From the NCBI RefSeq assembly GCF_003711225.1, contig NZ_CP031030.1:5146001-5210000 (forward strand): a stretch of 64,000 bases of DNA, read 5' to 3'. A program made the position numbers and the translations under genes. Positions 26,651 through 36,727 of the stretch are shown piece by piece; position 1 is the stretch's first letter, and the number at the start of each line of letters is the position of its first letter. The notes under the pieces were generated by a model, which was given only the letters and a program-made list of their open reading frames with translations, did no database searches and had not been told where the DNA came from. Origin of the DNA: Runella sp. SP2 (GTDB lineage Bacteria; Bacteroidota; Bacteroidia; Cytophagales; Spirosomataceae).

Positions 26651-28570
26651 TCATTTGACTGATAACGCTGCCTTTTGAGCAAAGCCCAATGTCCCGTAAG
26701 CGACTTCCAGCGAACGGCAATCGGTTAGAATTTTGTAAGTAGCTCTAAAAATACCTGTGTTTTCGCCCGTTTCAGTTACCTCTAACGTATCGCTTTTTTT
26801 GCCGTTGATTTTCAAGGTGACAAGCCCCTTCTCGACCTTGTTCCAGTCCATGTTCAAGGCAGCTTTTAGCTCAATAATGACCGTTTGTCCCACCTTGGTT
26901 TGCTTGATTTCTTTTTCGGAAGCGTCCAAAAGGGTCACTCGGTGGCTACCCAGCGTCGAAAAAGTGAGCGTCGCTTGCCAACCACGGTTCGAAACGCACC
27001 AGCCTTCGGTGGCATAAGCATCTTTGCCAATCAAGTCTTTGGGGTCGTTGCTTATGGGAGTAGGACTGGCAGATTTTTGAAAATCTTTGTCGAGCGGTGA
27101 GCCATCGAGCGTACCGCGCACTTTGCCCAGCATTCCGTAGCCATTGGGATGGGCCGACGGCCAACCTTTCTCGACGCCTTCCCAATAACCATTGATGGCT
27201 AGTCGTTCAGGGCTTTTATTACTCAAATGCGCTCCTACGGGATTTACCCCAAATACAAAATCGACTTGTGCCCACCCGATGTCGCGCAAGCGGAGGTCGT
27301 TGAGCAAATGCGCCACGGCAAACATCGACCCACCCAAAGCAGGAGCACCGCCCAATTCTTTGGTTTTGGGGTGCGCCCATTCGGTTTCGCTGTGGACGCG
27401 GTATTTCCAAAAATTATTGGTTTTTTGGTGCATGTGTACAGCCCAAGCCTGCAATTTTTCCTTCGTGCCTTGGGGGGCGTGCTCGGGAGCTATCAGTAAA
27501 AAATAGGCCAACGCTTGCGGCGTGATATGTTCGGCGTTCCGAATCCACCACATGTGGCGCGGGTTGTTGAAATCCCAGTGTTGGATGATGTCTTTGGCAC
27601 TTTCTTGCGCCCACGCGAGGTACTGTTGGGGCTTGCCATCGGGTTCGTTTTTTTCGCACAAATACATAAACAAATTGCTAAACACCGACTGCCCGTAGGC
27701 ATTGCCCATTTCATTAAATTCCTGAAAACCCGCGTCCACCCATTTATTGCTGTACGTCCAGTAGCGCACTACTTTGTGGCGGTCGTACTGCGTCCATTTT
27801 TCATGGCAGACTTGTCGGTATTTGAGGTATTTTTCGCGGGGCAAATAGGGCTTTAAAAAATCATGGTAAGCAGCACAAACGACCGAAAGTTGGTCGAGCA
27901 GGTTCCAATAATCGTAATTCATACGCGATTGTCCTTCGTAGCCGAGCGAGCCGTGACGACTACCCACGGGGCCTTGGTACGCCACGTGAGCATACGCAAA
28001 CTCCGCGTGCCACAAAATCAAGTCAATCAAATCGGGCGTGTTTTTGTCCCCAAATTCGGTTTTCCAACGGTCGTATAACGACGGATTGGAGGCGTATTGA
28101 AGACATTCAAAAATTGTTTCTAAGCCATACGCACCGCCATCGCGCGAGGGACCTCCGCCATATACTTTGGGCAAATTGGCGTTGATAGGGTCTTCAGAAC
28201 CGCGTACATCAATAAAAAACTCGTAGCCTAATTTTGACGACAATTTCTCAATGAGGTGGTCGGCAATCCAAAAAGGAACAGAGGCATTATAGCCTTCAAT
28301 TTCGACCCGAAATTCGTCTTTGGAGACGGGGTTAAAAGCTGTAAACCACCCTTCTTGGTTGACAATTTCGCCTTGAAATTCGACGCGACCAGAAGCGGTA
28401 TTCACAATTTTAAACTTCGCACCATCTTTGGCTCCTAAGCAGACAAAATGCTTCGCTTCACCGCGATTGTACCCCGCTTGGTTGACCAAAATCTGGGCAA
28501 ATACCTGAGGATAGCTCATAAGCCACCAACCAATGACGTACAACAAATACAGGATACGCTTCTTTTTCAT
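26651..28570 (-). CDS. GH9-like cellulase-type glycosidase
   Basis: 639 residues from MKKKRILYLLYV; upstream in-frame Mets read through a palindromic repeat. The signal peptide ends VFAQ. The mature N-terminus, ILVNQAGYNRGEAKHFVCLG, is the CelD-type Ig-like domain found before GH9 catalytic toroids. The toroid shows GGGPSRDGGAYGLETIFECL, and near the end VDFVFGVNPVGAHLSN, similar to GH9 LGxNPxG. The C-terminus has another beta domain (residues about 540-639). The substrate may be a beta-glucan-like backbone; family placement is by pattern only. Confidence 0.6.
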   Translation of the reverse strand: MKKKRILYLLYVIGWWLMSYPQVFAQILVNQAGYNRGEAKHFVCLGAKDGAKFKIVNTASGRVEFQGEIVNQEGWFTAFNPVSKDEFRVEIEGYNASVPFWIADHLIEKLSSKLGYEFFIDVRGSEDPINANLPKVYGGGPSRDGGAYGLETIFECLQYASNPSLYDRWKTEFGDKNTPDLIDLILWHAEFAYAHVAYQGPVGSRHGSLGYEGQSRMNYDYWNLLDQLSVVCAAYHDFLKPYLPREKYLKYRQVCHEKWTQYDRHKVVRYWTYSNKWVDAGFQEFNEMGNAYGQSVFSNLFMYLCEKNEPDGKPQQYLAWAQESAKDIIQHWDFNNPRHMWWIRNAEHITPQALAYFLLIAPEHAPQGTKEKLQAWAVHMHQKTNNFWKYRVHSETEWAHPKTKELGGAPALGGSMFAVAHLLNDLRLRDIGWAQVDFVFGVNPVGAHLSNKSPERLAINGYWEGVEKGWPSAHPNGYGMLGKVRGTLDGSPLDKDFQKSASPTPISNDPKDLIGKDAYATEGWCVSNRGWQATLTFSTLGSHRVTLLDASEKEIKQTKVGQTVIIELKAALNMDWNKVEKGLVTLKINGKKSDTLEVTETGENTGIFRATYKILTDCRSLEVAYGTLGFAQKAALSVK

Positions 28571-28593
28571 TTTCAATGATGCTTTAAATTTTA

Positions 28594-28633
28594 CCCGCAG
28601 ATAGCACAGATTAAATCCACGCAGATGCACGCG
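28594..28633. repeat. CGCAGAT repeat element (partial)
   Basis: ACCCGCAGAT, GCACAGAT and CCACGCAGATGCACGCGG in 40 bases between susD-like and GH9-like genes. It is one arm of the element seen complete at 42671-42746, 45785-45840 and 50955-51033. Confidence 0.6.
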
Positions 28634-28678
28634 GACTCATAACTACATACGTCCCTTTTTCAATTGCTTCGCTACTTA

Positions 28679-30118
28679 CTACTTCCAAGCGGGGTTTTGT
28701 TCCAGTTTAGAATTGGTTAAAATTTCAATGTTAGGAATCGGGAAAAAACGATGTTTGTCTTGCACTGGGCGCGATGGATAATAAGAGTTTAATACATTGG
28801 CCACCATTTTAAACTTACCCGTACGAGTCAGGTCATACCAGCGGTCGGCTTCGTAACATAACTCCCACGAACGTTCCTGCAAAACGGCCTCAATGAATGC
28901 CTCTTTGCTCAAACCTGGGGTTAAATCGGGCAAACCCGCCCGCTTGCGTACGGTATTGATGGCGGCATACGCGGCGGCTGTAGGGCTGCTAGCGCGGGCT
29001 TCGGCCTCGGCGGCAATCAGGTACACGTCGGCCAAGCGTAAAATTGGAAAATTGTTTTCGCCACTGGCACCGTTAGAATTAGGATCCATGTATTTTTTCA
29101 CAATGATTCGGTCTCTTAGGGTAACATCGGCCTGACCAATGAGCCTGCCCTGAGCATTGACATAGGCCGTGTCAAGCAATGCTTTGCGCTTGTCCACATC
29201 ACTAAAGGAACGATAGAAAGAATGATACCCAAAGGCTGAGCCAAAAGCCGTTTTGGAAAAAACTGGGGGCGAGTTGGCTGGCGCATAAAATCCTAACAAA
29301 TCGTAGCTATTGAGCCCCGAAAGGCTCGAAAACTCAGCCGCAAAAATCACTTCTACCCGAGCGGCATCTTCTCTTAGAGGATTGTACAAATCCAATACAT
29401 TGGGCATCAAACTGTATCGGTTTGATTGAATGAGTGTCTGCGCATTTTGAGCCGCTTTGGCATAATCGCCCGCGTACAATTGGGCTTTTGCCAATAATCC
29501 AATCGCTGCCCCATAGGCCGCACGACCTCTATCCTTCGGCATTTGCGGTAAATCTTTGACGGCTGTTTCCAAGTCTTTGATTAAAAACGCATAGACATCC
29601 GCTACGGGACTTTTTGCCGTCTCAGTACCCGCAATGTTTTTGGTACTTTCTTGCTTAATGGGTACATCGCCAAAGGTTTTGGCTAAATGAAAGTAAAATA
29701 GCCCCCGCAAAAAATAGGCTTCGGCCAAAATTTGCTTTTTGCGGGTTTCGTCCATCACCACGCGGGGAACATTCTCCAGTACTTGGTTGGCACGGTCAAT
29801 CCCCTGATAGCAATGCTGCCAATACTGACCGATTAAGTCCATGGTTGCATCGTATGAAAAAACCGTTAGTTGGTCGCGACCCACTACTGCCCGTGGAAAA
29901 CACTGATCAGCGGAGTAATCGGGTAGCTGTATCCCCACACGGCTGTAAAGGTTGGTTACGGGCGTATAAGCTGCCGTCAGAGCGGCTTCGGCATCAGAGG
30001 CCGACGTAAAAAATTGGTCAGGCGATACAAACGAGTAGGGCTTTTCGGTTAAATCGCAGGCGCTGATTACCACCGCTGCCACCACAAACGCAAGGAATTT
30101 TAAAAGGTTATTTTTCAT
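28679..30118 (-). CDS. SusD/RagB-like outer-membrane lipoprotein of the PUL
   Basis: 479 residues. Lipobox VISACDLTEKPYSFVSPDQFF is the canonical SusD start. SDAEAALTAAYTPV, a TPR region (AEAYFLRGLFYFHLAKTFGDVP), IGLLAKAQLYAGD and the C-terminal LRLADVYLIAAEA, ERSWELCYEADRWYDLTRTG and NPAWK complete the RagB/SusD family pattern. It sits on the cell surface and captures glycan fragments for the SusC partner 21 bases upstream. The first gene downstream is the GH9-like enzyme. Confidence 0.92.
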   Translation of the reverse strand: MKNNLLKFLAFVVAAVVISACDLTEKPYSFVSPDQFFTSASDAEAALTAAYTPVTNLYSRVGIQLPDYSADQCFPRAVVGRDQLTVFSYDATMDLIGQYWQHCYQGIDRANQVLENVPRVVMDETRKKQILAEAYFLRGLFYFHLAKTFGDVPIKQESTKNIAGTETAKSPVADVYAFLIKDLETAVKDLPQMPKDRGRAAYGAAIGLLAKAQLYAGDYAKAAQNAQTLIQSNRYSLMPNVLDLYNPLREDAARVEVIFAAEFSSLSGLNSYDLLGFYAPANSPPVFSKTAFGSAFGYHSFYRSFSDVDKRKALLDTAYVNAQGRLIGQADVTLRDRIIVKKYMDPNSNGASGENNFPILRLADVYLIAAEAEARASSPTAAAYAAINTVRKRAGLPDLTPGLSKEAFIEAVLQERSWELCYEADRWYDLTRTGKFKMVANVLNSYYPSRPVQDKHRFFPIPNIEILTNSKLEQNPAWK

Positions 30119-30139
30119 AATTCTTCAAGGAATCGGTGA

Positions 30140-33100
30140 TTAAAAAGTGATTTGTAAACCTGCTATCAAAGACTTAGCAATGGGGTACCCAATGTTGTCA
30201 ACGCCCAAGTTCAGGTTGTTTTGTCCAGCCGTGTTTACCTCTGGATCATAGCCAGAGTACTTAGTGAAGGTTAGGAAATTGTTGGCACTCACGTACACAC
30301 GTGCGTTGTTGAGCCACGATAACTTCCCTTTTGTGGGAACAGTATAACCCAAGGTCGCATTTTTGAAACGTACAAAAGAGCCGTCTTCAATCATTACGTC
30401 CGACTGGTTGATACGCTGCCCCTGCGCTACTTTTGGATAATAATTGCTTGGATTGGTGGGTGTCCAACGGTTCACCATCGTCGCAAATTGGTTAAATCCA
30501 GCTGCACCGCCTTCCATTCGGAGGCGTTGTACGTAGAAAATCTGCCCGCCTTGCACCCCTTGCACAAACACGCTCAAATCAAATCCTTTGTATTTCAGGT
30601 TGTTAGTGATTCCAAAGTAATAATTGGGGTTAGGATCACCAATGATTTGTTGGTCGGCTGCCGAAATGGCCCCGTCGCCGTTGAGGTCTTTGTAACGAAT
30701 ATTTCCTGCCACTCGCCCCGTCGGGATATTGTCGCCCGTTTGATAAATCCCGTCGAAAATGTAGCCGTAAAACGAACCGAGGGGTTGGCCTACTCTCAAA
30801 ATACTGTTGTTGGTAAACGGCCCCACCGAGCCACCGCCATCGCCTGGGATAATCTCGGTACGTGTGCCATCAATCAGGGTGAGTTTGTTGCGATTGGCCG
30901 AGATATTGCCGTTAATGTCCCATTTGAAATCGGACGTATTGGCCACGTTTGCCGTGACGGAAAACTCAATTCCTTTGTTCTCTACCGCGCCAAAATTGCC
31001 AAAAACGGAACCATAGCCCGACGACAACGCTACCGAACGAGACAAGAGTAAATCGGTGGTTTTTTTCTGGTAGGCGTCAATCGTAAACTGAAGGCGGTTG
31101 TTGAGTAGGCCAAAATCTAACCCAATGTCGGCCTGTCCGCTTTTTTCCCAACGAAGGTCAGGGTTGGCAATGTTGGCCGATAAAATACCAATGCTGCGGG
31201 TATTGTTGAAATTGTAATTACCAACGGAACTCAAACGCGCCAGCGAGTTGTACAACGGAATGTCGGCATTACCCGTTATGCCGTAACTTACCCGCAGTTT
31301 CATGTCGCTGAAAATCTTCTGATTCTGCATGAATTTCTCCTCAGAAATCCGCCAAGCACCTGCTACCGAAGGGAAAAAGCCATATTTATTGTTGGCTCCA
31401 AAGCGACTCGAACCGTCCACACGGGCAGTGAGCGTAAGCAAATATTTGCTTTTCAAGTTATAATTCACCCGACCCGTATAGGAGTCCAAACGCCACTGTT
31501 GTTTGTTACTACCGATGGTCACAATAGACGCTTGTCCAAGGTTGTCGTTGAATACCAAGTCGTTCGGAAATTGCTGCCCCGACATGGCGTCGGTCACTTG
31601 GGTTTGACTTTGAGTCGAAAATACCCCCGTTACATTGAAATCATGAATGCCAATCGTCTTGTGGTAATTGAGCAAGCTTTCGTGCAAAATGGTATTGGTA
31701 TTGTTGTTTCCACGCCCTCCCGTACCATTTACGGTTGCCCCCGCCCGCACAAAACGGGTTACGTACGAATCGCGGGTATCGCCTATCAAATCTCCTCCAA
31801 ACGACGCACGGTACGTAAGATCTTTGGTAATGGTCCAATCGGCAAAAATATTACCCAACAATCGGCGAGTGGTATTGCGATTGAGCACTTCGCTTGCTAC
31901 CGCTATCGGATTGTTAAAATCAAGGTATCTTCCGCTAAACATCGTGGGTTTTCCTTGGGCATCGCGTGGTGATTCAGTCGGTGGGGCATAGAGCGCCGAC
32001 AAAACAATTCCGCCGCTTGCACCATCCAAGAGAGTAGAAGCTACCGCTCCATTATTGACGGAATAGGTGTAGGTGAGGCTTGTTCCAATTTTAAAGTTTT
32101 TGGTTACTTGGTTGTCCAAATTAACCCGTATCGAACCCCGTTTGAAATTTGAATTAATAATGATGCCGTTTTGGTCAAAATAATTCATCGAAACGTTGAA
32201 AAGCGACTTCTCAGTCCCGCCCGAAAACGAAAGTTGGTGGCTCTGCATCCCGCCTTTTTGGAAAATTTCTTTTTGCCAATCCGTTCCTTCGCCCAATTGG
32301 GCGGGGTTAGGAAACAGGTTTTGGCCCGCCAGCTCATTTTCCAAGGCCGCAAACTCCGAGGCATTCATCAAATCCAACGTCTTACGAATTTGCTGTTGCC
32401 CCGAATACCCTTCGTAAGTCACCCGCGTTTGACCTGCTTTGCCTCTTTTGGTGGTGATAAGTACTACGCCGTTGGCACCGCGTGTTCCATACACCGCAGT
32501 AGCAGAAGCATCTTTCAGTACTTCAATGGATTCAATATCATTCGGATTCAGCGTTGAAAGAACTGATAGGCGGTTTCCGTTGTCATTTCCGAAACCACTA
32601 CCTCCACCCGCCACGGGGTTATCTCCTCCCGAAATCGGGAAGCCATCCACTACGTAAAGTGGTTCGCTGCTGCCACTGATTGAGTTGTTTCCTCGGATTC
32701 TCACGCTGATGCTTCCGCCAGGTGCACCTGAGTTTTGGGTTACTTGCACTCCAGAAGCACGGGCTTGCAAACCCTGCACAAAGTTGGCAATCGGAGTGAC
32801 TTTCAACTCAGCCGCTTTGATAGAAGACACAGCTCCTGTCAAGTCACTTTTCTTGACGGTACCGTACCCTACCACCACGACATCTTCCAATAACTTGGTG
32901 TCAAGCTTCAAAATCACGTCAATTTTTGATCGATTTCCCACCGTTTCGGTCACGGAGAGGTAACCGATGTAGCTAAAGCTCAATTTGGCATCCGATTGTA
33001 CATTGGGAAGGCTATAGTTTCCGTCTTTGTCGGTGGTAGTACCACTTGGTTTACCCACCACAATGACACTTACTCCTGGCAAACCTTCTCCGTTTTCGGT

Positions 33101-33205
33101 ACTCACTTTCCCCTTCACCGTCATCGACTGGGCAAAGGCATATTGAGTTCCCACCAACAAAAGCAGGGAACACCCCAGTAAAAGTTTAAATGGTAGAAAT
33201 TTCAT
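30140..33205 (-). CDS. SusC/RagA-type TonB-dependent transporter of the PUL
   Basis: 1021 residues. Signal peptide (YAFAQ), CarboxypepD_reg-like domain (MTVKGKVSTENGEGLPGVSVI), TonB-box-like VVVGYGTVKKSDLTGAVSS, plug (GLQARASGVQV, VYGTRGANGVVLITTKRGK) and a large barrel ending AGLQITF. It is the outer-membrane importer and first gene of the minus-strand PUL operon. The divergent LacI gene and a double operator lie upstream, so LacI control is likely. Confidence 0.93.
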   Translation of the reverse strand: MKFLPFKLLLGCSLLLLVGTQYAFAQSMTVKGKVSTENGEGLPGVSVIVVGKPSGTTTDKDGNYSLPNVQSDAKLSFSYIGYLSVTETVGNRSKIDVILKLDTKLLEDVVVVGYGTVKKSDLTGAVSSIKAAELKVTPIANFVQGLQARASGVQVTQNSGAPGGSISVRIRGNNSISGSSEPLYVVDGFPISGGDNPVAGGGSGFGNDNGNRLSVLSTLNPNDIESIEVLKDASATAVYGTRGANGVVLITTKRGKAGQTRVTYEGYSGQQQIRKTLDLMNASEFAALENELAGQNLFPNPAQLGEGTDWQKEIFQKGGMQSHQLSFSGGTEKSLFNVSMNYFDQNGIIINSNFKRGSIRVNLDNQVTKNFKIGTSLTYTYSVNNGAVASTLLDGASGGIVLSALYAPPTESPRDAQGKPTMFSGRYLDFNNPIAVASEVLNRNTTRRLLGNIFADWTITKDLTYRASFGGDLIGDTRDSYVTRFVRAGATVNGTGGRGNNNTNTILHESLLNYHKTIGIHDFNVTGVFSTQSQTQVTDAMSGQQFPNDLVFNDNLGQASIVTIGSNKQQWRLDSYTGRVNYNLKSKYLLTLTARVDGSSRFGANNKYGFFPSVAGAWRISEEKFMQNQKIFSDMKLRVSYGITGNADIPLYNSLARLSSVGNYNFNNTRSIGILSANIANPDLRWEKSGQADIGLDFGLLNNRLQFTIDAYQKKTTDLLLSRSVALSSGYGSVFGNFGAVENKGIEFSVTANVANTSDFKWDINGNISANRNKLTLIDGTRTEIIPGDGGGSVGPFTNNSILRVGQPLGSFYGYIFDGIYQTGDNIPTGRVAGNIRYKDLNGDGAISAADQQIIGDPNPNYYFGITNNLKYKGFDLSVFVQGVQGGQIFYVQRLRMEGGAAGFNQFATMVNRWTPTNPSNYYPKVAQGQRINQSDVMIEDGSFVRFKNATLGYTVPTKGKLSWLNNARVYVSANNFLTFTKYSGYDPEVNTAGQNNLNLGVDNIGYPIAKSLIAGLQITF

Positions 33206-33443
33206 AGATTAAAGGTGTTATGTTTAAAAGGTTAAAAAATAGGTTCAATTCCAAAAACATGATTATGTACAATTTAAAAACATCATTTACTTCTCTTCGC
33301 TATAAGCTTACCTTTTAGGATTAAAATAGCCTTGTTACGTTCTTTCCAATTAAAGAAGCCTAGAAAAAGCAGTCAAAAAGAAATATTATTCAATAATAAG
33401 TGGATATTATACAATATTTGTAACACAAAAGCATTTTAAAAAA
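33206..33443. other. Intergenic promoter region of the PUL
   Basis: AT-rich, no ORF. It must carry the minus-strand promoter of the susC-like gene. I could not find an exact TAnnTTTG box on that strand. The operator pair begins at 33444. Confidence 0.5.
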
Positions 33444-33480
33444 TGCGGGAACGTTCCCATTGAGTGGGAACGTTCCCGCA
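33444..33480. promoter_or_regulatory. Double palindromic LacI-type operator
   Basis: Two copies of the 12-base palindrome GGGAACGTTCCC (33447-33458, 33466-33477), centres 19 bases apart. They are themselves arranged as a perfect 16-base inverted repeat around TTGAG. It lies 56 bases before the ATG of a LacI-family gene and about 240 bases before the susC-like start. The central-CG palindrome is typical of LacI/GalR operators, so autoregulation plus PUL control is the natural reading. Confidence 0.85.
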
Positions 33481-33535
33481 AAAGCCAAAGCAACCAAAAT
33501 TTATTTCCAGAAGTTATCTTAAAATAATACAACAA

Positions 33536-34549
33536 ATGAAGAAGCACCAAATTACGATTATTGACATAGCACGGCAGTTGAATATTTCAAAATCAACGGT
33601 ATCAAGAGTACTCACGGGGCATCCACGCGTGAGCGAAAAAACCAGAGATGCCGTGTTGAAATTGGCCAATGAACTCGACTACCAACGCAATATGTTGGCC
33701 ATCAACCTCATGTCGAGCCAAAGCCATACGATTGGCATTATTGTACCCGAATTTGTCACGTCATTTTTTCCAATGGTCATCATGGGCGCGCAGGAAGTAG
33801 CCTCGAAAGCAGGGTATAATGTACTCATCAGTCAGTCAAACGAGAGTTACGAAACCGAAGTCGCCAATGCCAAAGTCATGCTTGACAATCGGGTGGATGG
33901 CGTATTGGTGTCTTTGACGCGGGAGACGCGGAATTATGACCACCTCAAGGTCTTTCAGCGCAAAGGAATCCCGATTGTGTTTTTCAATCGGGTGTGTGAC
34001 GATATGCAAGTTCCGAAGGTGGTGGTGGACGATTACGAAGGGGCTTACAAAGCGGTTGAACACCTCATCCTGACGGGCAGAAAACGCATTGCGCACTTGG
34101 GCGGGCCTACATCGCTGCACGTCAGTAAGAAGCGTTTGGAAGGGTACAAAGATGCGTTACGAAAATACAATCAACCCATTGACCAAGAGTTGATTCTTGA
34201 TTACGACCTTAACCTCGACAAAGTAAAAATATACATCAAGCATTTGCTCGACCTCCCCGAGCCACCCGATGCGCTTTTTACCATCAACGACCCCACGGCC
34301 TTTGAAGCTATGCTGTTTATGAAAGCAAAAGGGGTTCGCATTCCCGAAGACATTGCCGTTGTGGGTTTTAGCAATAACTATGGTTCTACCCTTATTGAAC
34401 CCCGCCTCACTACCGTAGCACAACCCACCCACGAAATTGGGCAAGTAGCCGCGCAACTATTGTTAGACCAAATCAATTCAGACACCTCTGAGTGGAAGCC
34501 TATTTATAAGGTGTTGAAAACTGAGTTGTTGGTACGAGGGTCGAGTTAA
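33536..34549 (+). CDS. LacI-family transcriptional regulator
   Basis: 337 residues from MKKHQITIIDIARQLN; an upstream in-frame ATG would begin inside the operator and is rejected. The HTH is ISKSTVSRVLTGHPRVSEKTRD, with the hinge helix near residue 50. The periplasmic-binding-protein-like effector domain follows (IGIIVPEFVTSFFPMVI, NRVDGVLVSL, PDALFTINDPTAFEAML, EDIAVVGFSN). It is likely to bind a sugar released by the PUL and control the divergent susC operon. It is a close paralogue of the regulator at 41521. Confidence 0.92.
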   Translation: MKKHQITIIDIARQLNISKSTVSRVLTGHPRVSEKTRDAVLKLANELDYQRNMLAINLMSSQSHTIGIIVPEFVTSFFPMVIMGAQEVASKAGYNVLISQSNESYETEVANAKVMLDNRVDGVLVSLTRETRNYDHLKVFQRKGIPIVFFNRVCDDMQVPKVVVDDYEGAYKAVEHLILTGRKRIAHLGGPTSLHVSKKRLEGYKDALRKYNQPIDQELILDYDLNLDKVKIYIKHLLDLPEPPDALFTINDPTAFEAMLFMKAKGVRIPEDIAVVGFSNNYGSTLIEPRLTTVAQPTHEIGQVAAQLLLDQINSDTSEWKPIYKVLKTELLVRGSS

Positions 34550-34577
34550 TGAGGTGGAACTGTTGTTTTTTGATCGA

Positions 34578-35594
34578 CTACTTTAGCGGGATAGCCACGT
34601 TATAATTCACGGTTTCGGTCACGTAAACGGCACAAAACAGGACTTTTGGCTTGCCATTTTCAAAATACAATTGGGGTCGTTCAAGTTTAGCCACTTTTTC
34701 TGTTCCAGTTTCCCAAGGGATTTCTAAGGTCGAAACAAGGATATTTTTGGCGGGTTTCCAGTCCAGTCCATCGAGCGATTCAAACAGGGCGAGACTCGTG
34801 CCTGCGTTCGTAAAAACGCCTTTCATGTCTTTGACAATGGCCCAATATTTCCCTTCTTGAAACCAGATGTAGGGGTCTTCGGCGGCAAATTTGACCGTAT
34901 CTTTGACAAAAACGGGTTTGGGTTGCTTCACAAAAGGCCCTTCGGGGCGGTTGGCAATGGCTACGCCGTGCAGCACCCGCCCGCCAAAAGGCATTTTACC
35001 GTTGCTGACACCTTTATAGACCATCAAAAATGTGCCGTCGGGGCGTTGAGCCACGGATGGATTGTTGGTCAATAAATGGTCGAAAGCATTGGTAGTGGTG
35101 TCCACCAAAGGGGTATTACTACGTTTCCATTGCCCCAAAGGGGAATCGGCTACAGCCACACCAATACGCTGATGATTGCGGTGATCCCACCACTCGCCGT
35201 TGCCGTAATTTCCCATGTAGTAGAGGTAGTATTTGTTTCCAAACTTATAAATTGTGGGATTGTGGGTCACGTCGGCATCCCAATACTTTTTATCTCTCTT
35301 GGGCAAAACCACCTTAGCAAATTTGTACGGCCCCGTGGGGGCGTTGGCTACGGCCACGGCTACTTCGCTGTCAGTGACCCAAGCCAAATGCTTTTTGCTT
35401 TGGGGCCATCGGCTGTAAAAGAGGTAATATTTACCATCATCGCCTTTCACCATGCTTCCGCACCAAACCATATAGCCGTTGTCTTCAAACTTGGCCGTTT
35501 GCGGCAAGGGTTGAATCATTTTTGTAAAATCAAGGTCTTGGGAATTTGCGTTTAGCACCCCAAGTAAAAGGCTAAAAATCAGCAATTTTCTCAT
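34578..35594 (-). CDS. Secreted five-bladed beta-propeller glycosidase (GH43/GH117-like), short paralogue
   Basis: 338 residues with a signal peptide (LLGVLNANSQ). Propeller blade motifs recur: MVWCGSMVKGDDGKYYLFYSRWP, THNPTIYKFGNKYYLYYMGNYG, NNPSVAQRPDGTFLMVYKG and AEDPYIWFQEGKYWAIVKD. The Asp and Glu residues at blade starts fit clan-F type glycosidases, but the specific family is uncertain. It overlaps the upstream paralogue by one base (TAATG type), so translation is coupled. Confidence 0.65.
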   Translation of the reverse strand: MRKLLIFSLLLGVLNANSQDLDFTKMIQPLPQTAKFEDNGYMVWCGSMVKGDDGKYYLFYSRWPQSKKHLAWVTDSEVAVAVANAPTGPYKFAKVVLPKRDKKYWDADVTHNPTIYKFGNKYYLYYMGNYGNGEWWDHRNHQRIGVAVADSPLGQWKRSNTPLVDTTTNAFDHLLTNNPSVAQRPDGTFLMVYKGVSNGKMPFGGRVLHGVAIANRPEGPFVKQPKPVFVKDTVKFAAEDPYIWFQEGKYWAIVKDMKGVFTNAGTSLALFESLDGLDWKPAKNILVSTLEIPWETGTEKVAKLERPQLYFENGKPKVLFCAVYVTETVNYNVAIPLK

Positions 35595-36721
35595 TACTTT
35601 CTATTGTATTTTAGAGGTACAAATACGTTCATGGAATGTTTGCGTTTGTTTATTCCCATCGCGCCAAACAGCAGTTTCGGAACACCTTTTTCCAGGTACA
35701 GGCAAGGGCGTTCGAGTTTGTCGTCGAGCGGTTTTCCATTTTCCCAAAAAACAGTTTTTGAAAGTACTTTGGGGTAGACGACAGGTTGCCAATCGAAACC
35801 ATTCTTCGAAACCATCAAGGCCAATGCCCCGCTTTCGCCCGTAAATTTGCCCACTACGTCCCGTACAATGGCGTAGTTCACACCCTGCTGATGCCACAAA
35901 TAGGGGTCTTCGGCCACCATCCATTCTTTACTACCTTTTTCGGCTTCAAAAATAGGCTGCGAATGCTTCACAAACGCGCCCGTGGGAGAATTGGCGAAAG
36001 CTACCCCAAAACGTACTTTCCCGCCTCGGATAGTCCCACTTTTCTCGACTTGTTTATAAACCAAAATAAACTGCCCCTTCTCATCTACCGTGATGGCGGG
36101 GTTTGAAACCATGAGTGCATCGTGGGCGGTAGAGTCGGTGCTTACGTCTAAGATGGGTTGAGCAAATCGGGTCCATTCGCCTTCGGGGTCGTCGGCTATG
36201 GCAACGCCAATGCGCTGATTGTTACGGTATTCCCACCAATTAGGGTTTTCGTAAGAGGTATGAGGTTTTACGTACGATTTGCCCGTAGAACCCATGTAGT
36301 ACAGATAAAATTTATCTTTATAGGCAATTACGGCGGGGTTGTGGGTACACACACCGTCCCAAAATTGGTTGCCCCGCGCAGGAAAAACCACTTTGATGTG
36401 ACGATAAGGGCCTTCGGGTCGGTCTGCCCGAGCCAGGGCAATTTCGGAGTGGGTTATCCAAGCTTCGTGGCCTTTGTCACGCGGCCAACGGCTGTATAAC
36501 ATATAAAATTTCCCATTTTTCCCCTTGACTACGGAGCCACACCAAATGTTGTAGAGGCTATCGCTAAAAGTGTTTTGGGAAGGAATAGGTTGCGCCATCG
36601 CACTTAAATCCCTCTGCGGTGTTGAACCCCAATGGCTCTTTTTGTACCCTTTGGGCGATTGTCCAAAAACGCTTGCTATAAATCCCAACATCAGGGATAG
36701 CAGCAGCAGGTAAAGTTTCAT
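35594..36721 (-). CDS. Secreted beta-propeller glycosidase, middle paralogue
   Basis: 375 residues with a signal peptide (GFIASVFGQ). The same blades as its neighbours: IWCGSVVKGKNGKFYMLYSRWP, THNPAVIAYKDKFYLYYMGSTG, SNPAITVDEKGQFILVYKQ and AEDPYLWHQQGVNYAIVRD. It is closest to the N-terminal half of the 716-residue protein at 39079. The genes lie 6 bases and 1 base from their neighbours, so all are one operon. Role inferred as side-chain or oligosaccharide hydrolysis in the periplasm. Confidence 0.65.
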   Translation of the reverse strand: MKLYLLLLSLMLGFIASVFGQSPKGYKKSHWGSTPQRDLSAMAQPIPSQNTFSDSLYNIWCGSVVKGKNGKFYMLYSRWPRDKGHEAWITHSEIALARADRPEGPYRHIKVVFPARGNQFWDGVCTHNPAVIAYKDKFYLYYMGSTGKSYVKPHTSYENPNWWEYRNNQRIGVAIADDPEGEWTRFAQPILDVSTDSTAHDALMVSNPAITVDEKGQFILVYKQVEKSGTIRGGKVRFGVAFANSPTGAFVKHSQPIFEAEKGSKEWMVAEDPYLWHQQGVNYAIVRDVVGKFTGESGALALMVSKNGFDWQPVVYPKVLSKTVFWENGKPLDDKLERPCLYLEKGVPKLLFGAMGINKRKHSMNVFVPLKYNRK

Positions 36722-36727
36722 CTTGCC

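Noticed and set aside
28571-28630. 20-residue extension of the GH9-like protein
   Set aside because: It is translated from the CGCAGAT repeat and would put a charged stretch before the signal peptide.
33464-33535. 24-residue N-terminal extension of the first LacI regulator
   Set aside because: The upstream ATG lies within the operator palindrome and the extra residues match no domain. The Met at 33536 starts directly before the HTH.
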